This document shows, piece after piece, positions 51,837 through 60,491 of a DNA stretch of 64,000 bases. The stretch lies in NCBI RefSeq assembly GCF_001274785.1, contig NZ_LHPI01000001.1, positions 434,001 through 498,000 of the forward strand. Reading direction: 5' to 3'. The notes under the pieces are model-generated. The model did no database searches, had not been told where the DNA came from, and worked only from the letters and a program-made list of their open reading frames with translations. How positions within the stretch are numbered: position 1 is the stretch's first letter; every line of letters starts with the position of its first letter. A program made the position numbers and the translations under genes. The DNA comes from Vibrio hepatarius (GTDB lineage: Bacteria; Pseudomonadota; Gammaproteobacteria; Enterobacterales; Vibrionaceae).

Positions 51837-53032
51837 TAACCTTCCTTCTGTTGACGCTTATGTTTAGGTACGTAATTTAAGATTGAAATAGGCACTGGCT
51901 TACGTGGCTCAAAACCTTCCACTTCGCGGCGCTCAATCAAATGACCTAAACGGCTTTCGATCATACATAGGTTTTTGAAGTTGTCTTTGGAGACAAACGA
52001 AATCGCTTCGCCTTGCGCGTCTGCACGGCCGGTTCGACCGATGCGGTGAACGTATTCATCTGCTGGGAAAGGCAAGTCGTAGTTAATCACTCGCTCTAGT
52101 CCTTCAATATCGATACCACGTGCACCCACGCCCGTTGCAATCATGTATTTGATTTTGCCCGCTTTGAAATCTTCCAGTAAGCGCTGACGAATCGCCTGGC
52201 TGCGACCGCTGTGGAACGCTTCTGCCTCGATACCGCGTTTTTCTAGCTGTTGAGCCAACTTAGCCGCGCCGTGTTTGGTCTCGATGAAGATCAATGCTTG
52301 GTTCCAATCATTCTCTTTGATTAAGTGGCTAAGTAGGGCGGATTTTTTGTCTTTATCGACGGTGATTAGCCACTGCTCGATGTTCTTCTTCGAAGCTTGG
52401 TTCGCTGCGATTGAGATTTCAAACGGGTCATGTACCGCGGTTTTCGCCAAGTCACGTACCTTGTTAGACAAGGTCGCCGAGAATAGTAGGTGTTGAATGT
52501 CGGTTGGCAAGCGGTCGAGAATCTTATTGATGTCTTCGATAAAGCCCATATCCAACATGCGGTCTGCTTCATCAAGCACCAGCATTTCCACTTCTTCAAA
52601 GTAAACCGCGCGCTTGCCGTACATGTCGAGCAGACGACCCGGCGTTGCAACCAAAATATCAACACCTTCAATCAGCGCTTGCTTTTGTGGTTGCTCATCG
52701 ACACCACCATACATCGCAAGAGAAGTCAGGTTTAAGTGCTTACTGTAGTCACGAACCTTTTGCTCTACTTGCTCGGCCAGCTCACGTGTTGGCGTTAGGA
52801 TCAGCGCGCGAATGCGCTTTTTACGCTGGGTTTCACCTTGTGCAAGCTTTTCCAGAATCGGCAGCACAAAACTTGCGGTTTTACCCGTACCTGTTTGAGC
52901 GGCGGCTAGCAGGTCTTCACCTTTTAAAATCGCGGGAATGGCTTTGGATTGGATGGTCGTTGGCTTGTCGTATCCAAGTTCGTGAATCGCATCTGTAATT
53001 GGCTGGCTTAAACCAAGTTTTGAAAAAGGCAT
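51836..53032 (-). CDS. DEAD-box RNA helicase, RhlE-like
   Basis: This 398-residue ATP-dependent RNA helicase has the Q motif at residues 3-28 (FSKLGLSQPITDAIHELGY, PTTIQ), motif I AAQTGTGKT, Ia PTRELAEQ, Ib TPGRLLD, II VLDEADRMLDMGF, III SATL, IV IFIETK, V ATGVGARGIDI and VI HRIGRTGR. Motif V normally reads ATDVAARG(L/I)D; the aspartate is glycine here. The short C-terminal tail (ILNYVPKHKRQQKEG) places it with small RhlE/DbpA-type helicases. The cap of coupled genes with YqfB suggests RNA metabolism. Confidence 0.93.
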   Translation of the reverse strand: MPFSKLGLSQPITDAIHELGYDKPTTIQSKAIPAILKGEDLLAAAQTGTGKTASFVLPILEKLAQGETQRKKRIRALILTPTRELAEQVEQKVRDYSKHLNLTSLAMYGGVDEQPQKQALIEGVDILVATPGRLLDMYGKRAVYFEEVEMLVLDEADRMLDMGFIEDINKILDRLPTDIQHLLFSATLSNKVRDLAKTAVHDPFEISIAANQASKKNIEQWLITVDKDKKSALLSHLIKENDWNQALIFIETKHGAAKLAQQLEKRGIEAEAFHSGRSQAIRQRLLEDFKAGKIKYMIATGVGARGIDIEGLERVINYDLPFPADEYVHRIGRTGRADAQGEAISFVSKDNFKNLCMIESRLGHLIERREVEGFEPRKPVPISILNYVPKHKRQQKEG

Positions 53033-53213
53033 GGTGGCACTCTGAATCTCTAATATGGGTAGGCTCTAAGCCTAGTTTGCTGGCGCAGAGTGTAGCACAA
53101 ACTCGGAAAGGATAAGCAGATAAAAGCGGCGCGGTGCATTAAGTTAATTCGAGAACAAAGTTGTGTTGGAAAGGTTATCGACAGTCTAAAACGGTGGGGT
53201 AGGAAAGCTACGG

Positions 53214-53241
53214 TTGGGTTGCCCAGAGTAAGGCAACCCAA
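53214..53241 (-). terminator. Hairpin after the charged coiled-coil gene
   Basis: TTGGGTTGCC (53214-53223) pairs perfectly with GGCAACCCAA (53232-53241), 13 bp after the stop at 53255. It lacks a clear T run on the minus strand. Confidence 0.55.
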
Positions 53242-53254
53242 TCGATTTGGACTG

Positions 53255-53722
53255 TTAGTTAGAAGAACACTCTTGCTGAGACTTGCCAGACTTCAGACAC
53301 TCTTTTAGTTGCATCGCTTGCTCTTTATTGCCTTTTGCTTTGCCCTTTGCTTCTTCCGCTTTTTTCATGCCTTTATCGCGTTTGTCTTCAGCGTGTTTCT
53401 TCGCCTTTTCTTGGTGCTTACGTGCAGCTTTTTCTGCGTCTTTTTGATTCTTACGAGCTTCTTTGCTCGCTTCACGGAAAGTCTCTTCTTGCTCTTTCTG
53501 TTGTTCAAGCAGCCATTGTTGGTCGTCTTTCTTCATTTCACGTCCAAGTTCGGCTTGTTGCTTTTTGAACTCTTGAGCCAGTTCATCTTTGTTCTTTGCT
53601 TCCGCTTGTTGAATGCCATCAACAAACTTAGCTGCTTCAAGTTGTTTTTCTTCATTCGCGTTTGCGTAAGTTGCAAGTGCGCCCAGTGTGCAGATAAGCG
53701 AAGTAGTTAGTAGCTTGTTCAT
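53255..53722 (-). CDS. Secreted, highly charged coiled-coil protein
   Basis: This 155-residue protein has a signal peptide (MNKLLTTSLICTLGALATYANA, about 22 residues), then an almost continuous Lys/Glu/Gln/Ala-rich helix (residues 25-135, with repeated EARKNQKDAEKAARKHQEK-type heptads) and two cysteines near the end (LKECLKSGKSQQECSSN) that may form a disulfide. No family is assigned. A periplasmic location and a structural or chaperone-like role are guesses. Confidence 0.75.
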   Translation of the reverse strand: MNKLLTTSLICTLGALATYANANEEKQLEAAKFVDGIQQAEAKNKDELAQEFKKQQAELGREMKKDDQQWLLEQQKEQEETFREASKEARKNQKDAEKAARKHQEKAKKHAEDKRDKGMKKAEEAKGKAKGNKEQAMQLKECLKSGKSQQECSSN

Positions 53723-53885
53723 GATTTCTCCTAAATATAATTGTTATTGAGTTATTTATTATAAGTCTTGGGTGTGACTGACAAACAAGTCAAAGCTCCG
53801 CTCTCAGTCTACTCGCTGAGAGCGGAAAAATTGAGATGTGCTAGCAGGTGATTGACTGAAGATCTCAGTATCAATAAAGATTGGT

Positions 53886-55565
53886 TTAAAAATCCGCCTC
53901 GACCTGAAACTGCATCGGCTCTTTGCTGTATGGGTGTTCAAGTTCAAGTCTTTCCGCATGTAAGTGCAAGCGGTTGGCTTTATCACCATACAGACCATCG
54001 CCCACCATTGGCATGTTCAGCCCTAAATGGTGTGCGCAATGAACACGAAGCTGGTGGGTGCGTCCGGTTTTCGGGTAGAGATAGAGCTTTGAACGACCGT
54101 CTTTTACTTCGATCAACTCCCAGTGTGTCTCTGCTGGTTTACCGTGTTCAAAGCAAACCAACTGGCGTGGGCGATCGTCTGGATCGCCGCGCATCGGTAA
54201 GGTGATGTCACCGCATTGTGCATCCAATGTGCCTTCAATCAAGGCGACGTAACGCTTTTGTACGCTGCGAGAGATAAATTGCTTTTGCAGGCTCTTATTG
54301 GCGCGTTTTGTCAGGGCAAACACCAATAAACCCGATGTCGCCATATCGAGGCGATGTATGACAAATGGTCCTTCTACATCTGGGTATCTTTCTTGTAACC
54401 GAGTGTAGGCAGAGTCTTTGATGGTTTTACCGGGAACCGAAAGCAGTCCTGAAGGCTTGTTGACGATGACCATCGCTTCATCTTCGAACAAGATCTCCAG
54501 TTCTTTGTCTAACGCCCAACTCTCCGCTAGCGGATTGTCATCCACTCGCATGCCATCAAGCATGTGGCTAAGAATCGGCTGGCACTTGCTGTTACACGAT
54601 GGATAGAACTGCTTATGTTGGCGAACTTCAGACTTAGGTGACACGCCCCACCAGAACTCAGCCAGCGCCAACGGGGTATAGCCATGTTTAAAAGCGAAAT
54701 GAAGCAGCTTTGGTGCCGCACATTCACCCGCTCCGGCTGGTGGAACAGGATTGGTGGTGTCTGAGAAAATGGTTTTCAGCGACTTCTGCTCGCCGTTGAT
54801 GTTAAGAAAACGGTATTGTTCAAACAGTTTGTTTTGCAGGGCGTTAGATAGTTGCTTGCGCTGTTCTTTAAGTGCGTCCAGTTCACTGGTTAACTGATTT
54901 AACTCTGCTTGTACCTCAGCAATTTTGGCGTCCCATTCAAGTTTTAAGTACTTGAGTACGTTCTTTTCTGCCACGCTTTCTTTGCCAAGCTGATCGAGCA
55001 GGGAGTGCAACTCTGCTTCTGACAGTTGTTGCTCTGCTTGCTTACGCTTTGCTTTGCGCGCCGCACGGCCTTGAATCATCACCTTACGCTGCGTTTGTTC
55101 TGCATGATCATAGTCAGTTTGGTACTGGTTTAACGTCTGTTTAAGCTGCAGTAGTTTTGGATTGGCTTTACGTTGCGTGACTTGCTCGTTGATAGCGGTG
55201 ATCTGCGCAAGATCGCTACGAAAGAAACTCTCTTCCGCAAGCATGTCGAATACCGGCGGAACAAAGCCTGCCAGTAAGTTTTGATCGGCAATCTTGCCAG
55301 AAAACGCACTAAAGTAACCCAGCTCTCCACCTGGGGATTGCACCAGTAGTACACCAAACATTTTGCCAGTGCCTTGTGGGTTACCGTCGACACCGAAATC
55401 GTGCTTCCATTCGGTTTGTGTCTCTAAATGCTGTTGTAACTGCTCAGCGGCCACCACACATAAAGGGTGCGGTTGGTAATAAAACGGATAGGTGAACTTA
55501 TCAGGTAGTGAATAATGACTGATATCCGAGTTAAAGCGGGTGAACAAGTTTTCAGGTTGGTGCAT
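53886..55565 (-). CDS. RluA-family pseudouridine synthase with long N-terminal extension
   Basis: This 559-residue protein has its catalytic domain in the last 200 residues. IVNKPSGLLSVPGK starts it, and the catalytic aspartate is in FVIHRLDMATSGLLVFA (HRLDxxTSG), followed by KRYVALIEGTL and the RTHQLRVHCAHHLG motif. Ordinary RluA enzymes are about 220-330 residues long; here about 345 residues precede, with a coiled coil (LEWDAKIAEVQAELNQLTSEL) and a cysteine-containing segment (FYPSCNSKCQPILSHML). The extension occurs in a known vibrio subgroup of RluA-like proteins; its target RNA is not known. Confidence 0.9.
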   Translation of the reverse strand: MHQPENLFTRFNSDISHYSLPDKFTYPFYYQPHPLCVVAAEQLQQHLETQTEWKHDFGVDGNPQGTGKMFGVLLVQSPGGELGYFSAFSGKIADQNLLAGFVPPVFDMLAEESFFRSDLAQITAINEQVTQRKANPKLLQLKQTLNQYQTDYDHAEQTQRKVMIQGRAARKAKRKQAEQQLSEAELHSLLDQLGKESVAEKNVLKYLKLEWDAKIAEVQAELNQLTSELDALKEQRKQLSNALQNKLFEQYRFLNINGEQKSLKTIFSDTTNPVPPAGAGECAAPKLLHFAFKHGYTPLALAEFWWGVSPKSEVRQHKQFYPSCNSKCQPILSHMLDGMRVDDNPLAESWALDKELEILFEDEAMVIVNKPSGLLSVPGKTIKDSAYTRLQERYPDVEGPFVIHRLDMATSGLLVFALTKRANKSLQKQFISRSVQKRYVALIEGTLDAQCGDITLPMRGDPDDRPRQLVCFEHGKPAETHWELIEVKDGRSKLYLYPKTGRTHQLRVHCAHHLGLNMPMVGDGLYGDKANRLHLHAERLELEHPYSKEPMQFQVEADF

Positions 55566-55631
55566 GGTTTTTCACTACAGGTAAAGTCACAGGGGCGTGA
55601 TTTTACCTGTTTGTGTTGGGAATGCTAGAGG

Positions 55632-56033
55632 TTAGCGGATGTAACCGATGTTTGCGCTGATCAACCAGTGCTCAACGCTACCGTTCGGCTTTTCGACCCA
55701 TAGATCGTTATCAAAGTGTTTTACGCGGCCTTGAATGCTCAGTGTCAGTTTGTTGTCTTCAACGTTAGTGACTTTGATAAATGGGTCGGAGCTAATCAAA
55801 AACGGCTCTGTACCTTCTACGCTCTGATTTGTTGCGACAATAAAGTAGTGATTCAACTTACCGTCTTTAGGTTCAGTGGATATCGCTTTATAGCCGACCA
55901 AAGTGTATTGGTCATTGAGCGGCTGATTGATGATTTCACTGCCAAGACGAACGTGAGTAGGGATGAAAACATACGCCAGCAGTGCAGCGACCAACACTAA
56001 CAGCAGGATTAAAGTAGTTTTTATTTTAGACAT
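55632..56033 (-). CDS. Membrane-anchored protein of unknown function (133 residues)
   Basis: A single N-terminal hydrophobic helix (TTLILLLVLVAALLAYVFI, residues 6-24) anchors a beta-rich periplasmic domain (VRLGSEIINQPLND to WLISANIGYIR). No lipobox is present. The ATG at 56031-56033 gives a standard anchor; another ATG 14 codons upstream is possible, and no clear ribosome site decides between them. No family is recognised. Confidence 0.65.
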   Translation of the reverse strand: MSKIKTTLILLLVLVAALLAYVFIPTHVRLGSEIINQPLNDQYTLVGYKAISTEPKDGKLNHYFIVATNQSVEGTEPFLISSDPFIKVTNVEDNKLTLSIQGRVKHFDNDLWVEKPNGSVEHWLISANIGYIR

Positions 56034-56181
56034 AAGGATCAAGCGAGCTAACAAATTGAGCCGAGATTTTACCATGATTCACTGCGCAGAAAGCCAGTTT
56101 TGTTGGTGAAATCGCTCCTTTTGTTATTACGAATATGCAAAAATACCTCGGTTAACAACCAGCATTATTAGAGATTGGGTA

Positions 56182-57051
56182 ATGGCAAATTGGGAAGGGG
56201 TCAGTGAATTTGTTGCTGTGGCGGAGCTGCATTCATTTACTGCTGCGGCAAAGAAACTAGACACATCGGTTGCTCAAATCAGTCGCAGGGTGGCGATGCT
56301 AGAAGAGCGTTTGGCAGTAAAGCTGTTTAATCGCACCACACGAAAAGTCACGTTAACCGAAGCCGGACAGCTCTATTTCACGCAGTGTAAACACTTGGTA
56401 GAAGGGCTTGAGCTGGCTGAACTGGCTGTCACGCAAATGCAATCAACACCCAAAGGGTTATTGCGTGTGACCGCTCCAGTGACTTACGGAGAGCAGCGTA
56501 TCGCCCCTTTATTGCACCAGTTTTTGGAACGTCATCCGCAGCTAGATCTTGATTTGATGCTCACCAACCAAAAATTGGATTTGATCGAGCTGGGTGTGGA
56601 TGTGGCGATTCGTCTCGGGCGATTGAAAGACTCAAGCCTAGTGGCGAAAAAGCTCTCGAGCCGTCAGCTCTATGTTTGCGCCAGCCCTAAATACTTAGAA
56701 CACTACGGTGAACCACATACCTTATCTGAACTCGCGAGCCATCAGTGCTTGGTGGGCTCTGTCGATTATTGGCGTTTCAACGTGGGTAAGCGCGAAAAAT
56801 CGCTGCGCGTTCATGGCCGTATTCATTGTAACTCTGGCTTAGCATTGTTAGATGCGGCCAAGCGAGGTCTTGGGCTTGCCCAATTGCCGGACTACTATGT
56901 GCAAGAGTCACTCGATAGCGGAGAGTTGATGGAGGTGTTAAGCGATTATCGCGATGAACGCGAAGGTATTTGGGCGTTGTATCCGCAGAACAGAAATATG
57001 TCGCCCAAAGTGCGTTTGCTTATCGACTTTTTAGCCGAGAATTTAGATTAA
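56182..57051 (+). CDS. LysR-family regulator
   Basis: This 289-residue LysR protein has a helix-turn-helix at residues 5-62 (FVAVAELHSFTAAAKKLDTS, VAQISRRVAMLEERLAVKLF) and an effector domain with RVTAPVTYGEQRIAPLLHQFLE. It belongs to the broad group that often controls a divergent oxidoreductase gene. No divergent partner is adjacent here, since the gene to the left is on the minus strand at 56033 with no clear relation. Its stop overlaps the stop of the SIP gene by 4 bp. Confidence 0.88.
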   Translation: MANWEGVSEFVAVAELHSFTAAAKKLDTSVAQISRRVAMLEERLAVKLFNRTTRKVTLTEAGQLYFTQCKHLVEGLELAELAVTQMQSTPKGLLRVTAPVTYGEQRIAPLLHQFLERHPQLDLDLMLTNQKLDLIELGVDVAIRLGRLKDSSLVAKKLSSRQLYVCASPKYLEHYGEPHTLSELASHQCLVGSVDYWRFNVGKREKSLRVHGRIHCNSGLALLDAAKRGLGLAQLPDYYVQESLDSGELMEVLSDYRDEREGIWALYPQNRNMSPKVRLLIDFLAENLD

Positions 57052-57821
57052 GCGGTGTGTTGCTTGGCATCCTGCTGCTTGATGACTTTGTGACCATCTT
57101 CAGTGACGCCTTGTTTCCAATAACTGCTGATGTAGATGTTTTCGCGCTCTACTTGTTTGTTATTGCGTAAGTACTGGCGCAGTGTACGCATCGCATCAAA
57201 TTCGCACGCGCACCAAACACTGGCTTCGCCCGCTAGCCAAGGTAGTGTTTTGACCGTCTCAGCTAAGTCAGCGTTTGCAAAAATCCAGTGTACCGTGACG
57301 CCTTTCGGGGCGTTAAGCGGCTGTATGTCGGCTTCACTTGCCACTTTGATAACGGCGTAACCGGTCGCGTTTTCAGGTAACTTTTGAATCTTTGCTGAAA
57401 GTGCTGGTAGGGCGGTCATATCAGCAATCAGCAAGAACCAATCTGCTTCTACGTTCATGTCTTGAATTGTGCCAGGGCCAACGATATTAATGATATCGCC
57501 GACTTGTGCAGACATTGCCCAACGCGCAGCAAATCCACAGCTTAAATCGTTGGTCGTATGACGGACAAAATCCACTTCAATCTGGCGTTTTTGCGGTGAA
57601 AAACGGCGAATGGTGTAAGTGCGCATCACAGGACGGTCTTGCTCTGATAGCTCAGAAAGTTCGGTGTCACCCGATGGGCTGAAAAGCAGTTTGATGTAGC
57701 TGCCTTCGCACTCAGGTGGGAAAGCAGCAAGTTCGTCGCCTTCTAAAACGATGCGTTGCATATTTGGAGTAACTGTTTGTGTTGAGGCGACGGTGACTTG
57801 TTTAGGCGCTGGTTTTTTCAT
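57048..57821 (-). CDS. Siderophore-interacting protein (ferric-siderophore reductase, SIP/ViuB type)
   Basis: This 257-residue flavin reductase-like protein has an FAD-binding barrel (about 1-120; RPVMRTYTIRRF is the RxYT motif and GFAARWAMSAQVGD the FAD phosphate contact) and an NAD(P)H-binding C-terminal domain (LLIADMTALPALSAKI, SVWCACEFDAMRTLRQYLR, ISSYWKQGVTEDGH). SIP proteins reduce ferric siderophores in the cytoplasm to release iron. No siderophore genes adjoin it here. The closing YWKxGxxEDG motif is diagnostic. Confidence 0.92.
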   Translation of the reverse strand: MKKPAPKQVTVASTQTVTPNMQRIVLEGDELAAFPPECEGSYIKLLFSPSGDTELSELSEQDRPVMRTYTIRRFSPQKRQIEVDFVRHTTNDLSCGFAARWAMSAQVGDIINIVGPGTIQDMNVEADWFLLIADMTALPALSAKIQKLPENATGYAVIKVASEADIQPLNAPKGVTVHWIFANADLAETVKTLPWLAGEASVWCACEFDAMRTLRQYLRNNKQVERENIYISSYWKQGVTEDGHKVIKQQDAKQHTA

Positions 57822-57965
57822 TATTATTGCACTCGATAATTATTCGTATTTACAACTTAGATTATCAGCTACAATCCAGATGAAAAAGCGTCTTTAACTT
57901 TATTTACGTTTAGCGTTGATGTTTGTAATGAATACCAGCTAAGGCAATGCTTAGCTGGTGATTGG

Positions 57966-59051
57966 TTATCGTAGACCAAGTTGATGGGCTGCCAAGATAG
58001 CCGCATACACGTTGTCCGCACTCACAGAGAAAGGCATGTTGTGAATAGTTTCCCCTTCAACAGAAGCACTTTGTGCTACTTCGTGAAGCTTATCGTGATC
58101 GATTTGCTCTACACCCATTGCAAACAGGTTGGTAGGTAGGCCAACAGAATCGCAAAATGCCAATACCGTGTTAATTTCATCCAGTGGTGCGTTTTCCAGA
58201 ACTAACTGTACTAGAGTGCCAAATGCGACTTTTTCACCGTGGTATAAATGGTGGCAATCTTCCAACTTGGTCAGGCCATTGTGTATCGCATGAGCGGCCG
58301 CAAGCCCGCTACTTTCAAAACCGATACCACTCAGGTAAGTATTGGCTTCAATGATATTCTCTACTGCTTTTGTGCACACGCCTTGCTCCACTGCCACTTT
58401 GGCTTTAAAGCCGTCCGATAGTAGCGTTTCATAACAAAGCTTAGCCAATGCCTGAGCTGAACGAGTTGGCGCGCCTCCAGCCATAGTCGCGTTGCCAGAT
58501 GTGCTATTCGCGCGAGCTTCGAAATATGTCGCGAGTGCATCTCCCATGCCCGCAACAAGTAACCTTACTGGGGCTCGGGCGATGATAGCCGTGTCCATTA
58601 GCACCATGTCAGGGTTTTTAGGCAAGGGTAGGTAAGCTTCAAACTCGCCAGTAGGGGTATAAATCACCGCTAAGGCGCTACATGGCGCGTCACTCGAAGC
58701 AATAGTTGGAACAATGACGACAGGGAGCTTGGCGTAATGGGCAACGGCTTTCGCAGTATCCAGCGTTTTCCCGCCACCAATACCAACCACAACGTTACTA
58801 AGCTTTGATTCGCAAACTTTTATTAGCCGATCGATCTCATTTTGAGAGCATTCGCCTTTAAATAGCTCCATCGTAAATTGAAGCGCTTCTGCTTCAAAGC
58901 TTCGAGATACCGATTTCCCAACAAGTTTGGTAACGAACTCGTCTGCGATCACTAAAGGGTTATTGCCGTAGATTTTAGCGTAGGCTGCGAGTGAGTCTAA
59001 GCTGTTTTCGCCCTGCACATATTTGCTTGGGCTGCTGATAATCTTATCCAT
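57966..59051 (-). CDS. gldA: Glycerol dehydrogenase
   Basis: This 361-residue iron-type alcohol dehydrogenase oxidises glycerol to dihydroxyacetone with NAD. GIGGGKTLDTAKAVAH is the dinucleotide site near residues 92-107, TIASSDAPCSALAVIYT the region with the metal-binding aspartate, and AAHAIHNGLT and HGEKVAFG carry the metal-binding histidines. Length matches E. coli GldA (367). A strong 10-9-10 inverted repeat lies 19 bp upstream of the start, so it is probably repressed or induced through that site. Confidence 0.93.
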   Translation of the reverse strand: MDKIISSPSKYVQGENSLDSLAAYAKIYGNNPLVIADEFVTKLVGKSVSRSFEAEALQFTMELFKGECSQNEIDRLIKVCESKLSNVVVGIGGGKTLDTAKAVAHYAKLPVVIVPTIASSDAPCSALAVIYTPTGEFEAYLPLPKNPDMVLMDTAIIARAPVRLLVAGMGDALATYFEARANSTSGNATMAGGAPTRSAQALAKLCYETLLSDGFKAKVAVEQGVCTKAVENIIEANTYLSGIGFESSGLAAAHAIHNGLTKLEDCHHLYHGEKVAFGTLVQLVLENAPLDEINTVLAFCDSVGLPTNLFAMGVEQIDHDKLHEVAQSASVEGETIHNMPFSVSADNVYAAILAAHQLGLR

Positions 59052-59069
59052 GATGCTTAAGCCTTACTT

Positions 59070-59098
59070 AGATAAATTTAGCCAATCCAAATTTATCT
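59070..59098. promoter_or_regulatory. Inverted repeat (10-9-10) upstream of gldA
   Basis: AGATAAATTT (59070-59079) and AAATTTATCT (59089-59098) are perfect inverted arms around 9 bp. They lie 19 bp upstream of the gldA start, overlapping the expected promoter, and are a likely operator. Confidence 0.6.
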
Positions 59099-59159
59099 AG
59101 TAATTATAACCATTGTTTTTGTGTGGTTAAGTGATCGCTAACGGTTTCATGCTTACGAA

Positions 59160-59744
59160 TTAGATCATTGGTAGAGTCGAGGCGATTAGCAGTACTGCCA
59201 TACTAATGTTGAATGCTCTTACGCGAGTTTGCGAGGTTAACCATTTCTGCAATTGTTGGCCCGCAATGACCCAAAAGCTGCATGAAGGTAGGTTGGTCAG
59301 CATAAACATTGCTGCAATCAAAGAGAGTTCTTGCCAGCTGCCGTTACTGCTGTAGATAGCGACAGAGCTGAGTGCCATTGACCAGCCTTTAGGGTTCACC
59401 CACTGAAACGAAGCTGCGCCAAGAAACGTCATTGGCTTGTAGTCATCATCCGACTCGGCTTTGCCAGACAGCGCTATCTTAAACGCAAGGTAGCCAAGGT
59501 ACGCCAAGCTTAGCCATTTTAGAATATCGTGTGTCATCGGGTAACTATTGAACACCCCGATTAAACCCAAGCCGACCAACAGCACCATAAATCCAAAACC
59601 AAATGTAATGCCGAGCATGTGCGGCAGTGTGCGATTAAATCCGACGTTGGCGCCAGACGTCATCAACATTAAGTTGTTTGGTCCGGGGGTAAAGGTCGAG
59701 ACAAACGCAAATAGAGCAAGTGCGCTTAGCTGCTGAAATTCCAT
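59160..59744 (-). CDS. LysE family amino-acid exporter
   Basis: This 194-residue inner-membrane protein begins MEFQQLSALALFAFVSTFTPGPNNLMLMTSG. The TPGPNNLML signature at residues 19-27 is characteristic of LysE/RhtB exporters. About six hydrophobic segments; AASFQWVNPKGWSMALS is the second conserved part. The ATG at 59742-59744 follows AGGAGAGAAG; the longer frame is rejected. It is divergent from an Lrp-type regulator, a classic arrangement in which the regulator induces the exporter. Confidence 0.9.
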   Translation of the reverse strand: MEFQQLSALALFAFVSTFTPGPNNLMLMTSGANVGFNRTLPHMLGITFGFGFMVLLVGLGLIGVFNSYPMTHDILKWLSLAYLGYLAFKIALSGKAESDDDYKPMTFLGAASFQWVNPKGWSMALSSVAIYSSNGSWQELSLIAAMFMLTNLPSCSFWVIAGQQLQKWLTSQTRVRAFNISMAVLLIASTLPMI

Positions 59745-59789
59745 ACTTCTCTCCTGAAGTTCGATAATGCGAATAATAAAAAGTTTGTC

Positions 59790-59799
59790 TGACCGGTCA
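59790..59799. promoter_or_regulatory. TGACCGGTCA palindrome in the lysE-lrp divergent region
   Basis: A perfect 10-bp palindrome between the LysE-type gene (start 59744) and the Lrp-type gene (start 59880). CGAATAATAAAAAG (59770-59783) and CTTTTATTCG (59835-59844) flank it as loosely inverted arms, in keeping with multi-site Lrp binding. Confidence 0.4.
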
Positions 59800-59879
59800 T
59801 GTTCATAATAAGTAGATTCACACACAATTATGTGCTTTTATTCGAATGAACAAGGTTATTTTTGCAACAAGGGTGCGTG

Positions 59880-60320
59880 ATGGATAGGTTTGACGAAAGA
59901 ATATTGCATGAACTAAAAACAGACGGCAGGATCTCCAATGTTGAGTTGGCTGAAAGGATTGGTCTGTCTGCCTCGGCGACGTTAAGACGGGTTCAAGAGC
60001 TCGAGAAAAAAGGCGTGATCAAAGGTTATCGTGCGATGCTCAACAGCGTTGAGTTGGGAATCGGATTTATTGCTTACGTTTCAATAGGCTTGTCGAGCCA
60101 CAGCAAGCAAGCACAGAAAGCGTTTGAAGAGCACGTGCGTTATGTCAATGAAGTGGTCGAATGCCACAACATCACAGGAGCGAACGAATACCTGCTCCGG
60201 GTCGAAACCAAAGACTTACCGAGCTACAAAAAATTCCATGCGGACGTGCTAGGAGAATGTGTCCACGTGCAATCGATCACCACCATGGTTGTGATGGATT
60301 CGCCGAAAGATGAACGATAA
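59880..60320 (+). CDS. Lrp/AsnC family regulator
   Basis: This 146-residue regulator has the helix-turn-helix at residues 3-60 (DERILHELKTDGRISNVELAERIGLSASATLRRVQELE) and an RAM ligand-binding domain behind (about 65-140; YVNEVVECHNITGANEYLLRVE). The ATG at 59880 is preferred to a TTG at 59862. It is divergent from the LysE exporter, which it probably controls in response to an amino acid. Confidence 0.92.
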   Translation: MDRFDERILHELKTDGRISNVELAERIGLSASATLRRVQELEKKGVIKGYRAMLNSVELGIGFIAYVSIGLSSHSKQAQKAFEEHVRYVNEVVECHNITGANEYLLRVETKDLPSYKKFHADVLGECVHVQSITTMVVMDSPKDER

Positions 60321-60491
60321 AACGCTGAGTATGTAGGAACTTTCTCGTGTTGTTGAGAGAAGGTTCACTTTCAGCCCAGCTTACTACCGGTGTCAAAGTG
60401 GGCAGTGGGAGGATGCTGTTAAAGTTTAATGCGTAATTAGTTACGGCTATGTAGTCCTTTGATATCTAATAATTATATTGTGAGCCATATT

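Noticed and set aside
53309..53710. 133-residue hydrophobic plus-strand ORF
   Set aside because: It is the complement of the Lys/Glu-rich coiled-coil gene, whose AAG/GAA codons read as CTT/TTC on the other strand. The minus-strand gene has a signal peptide.
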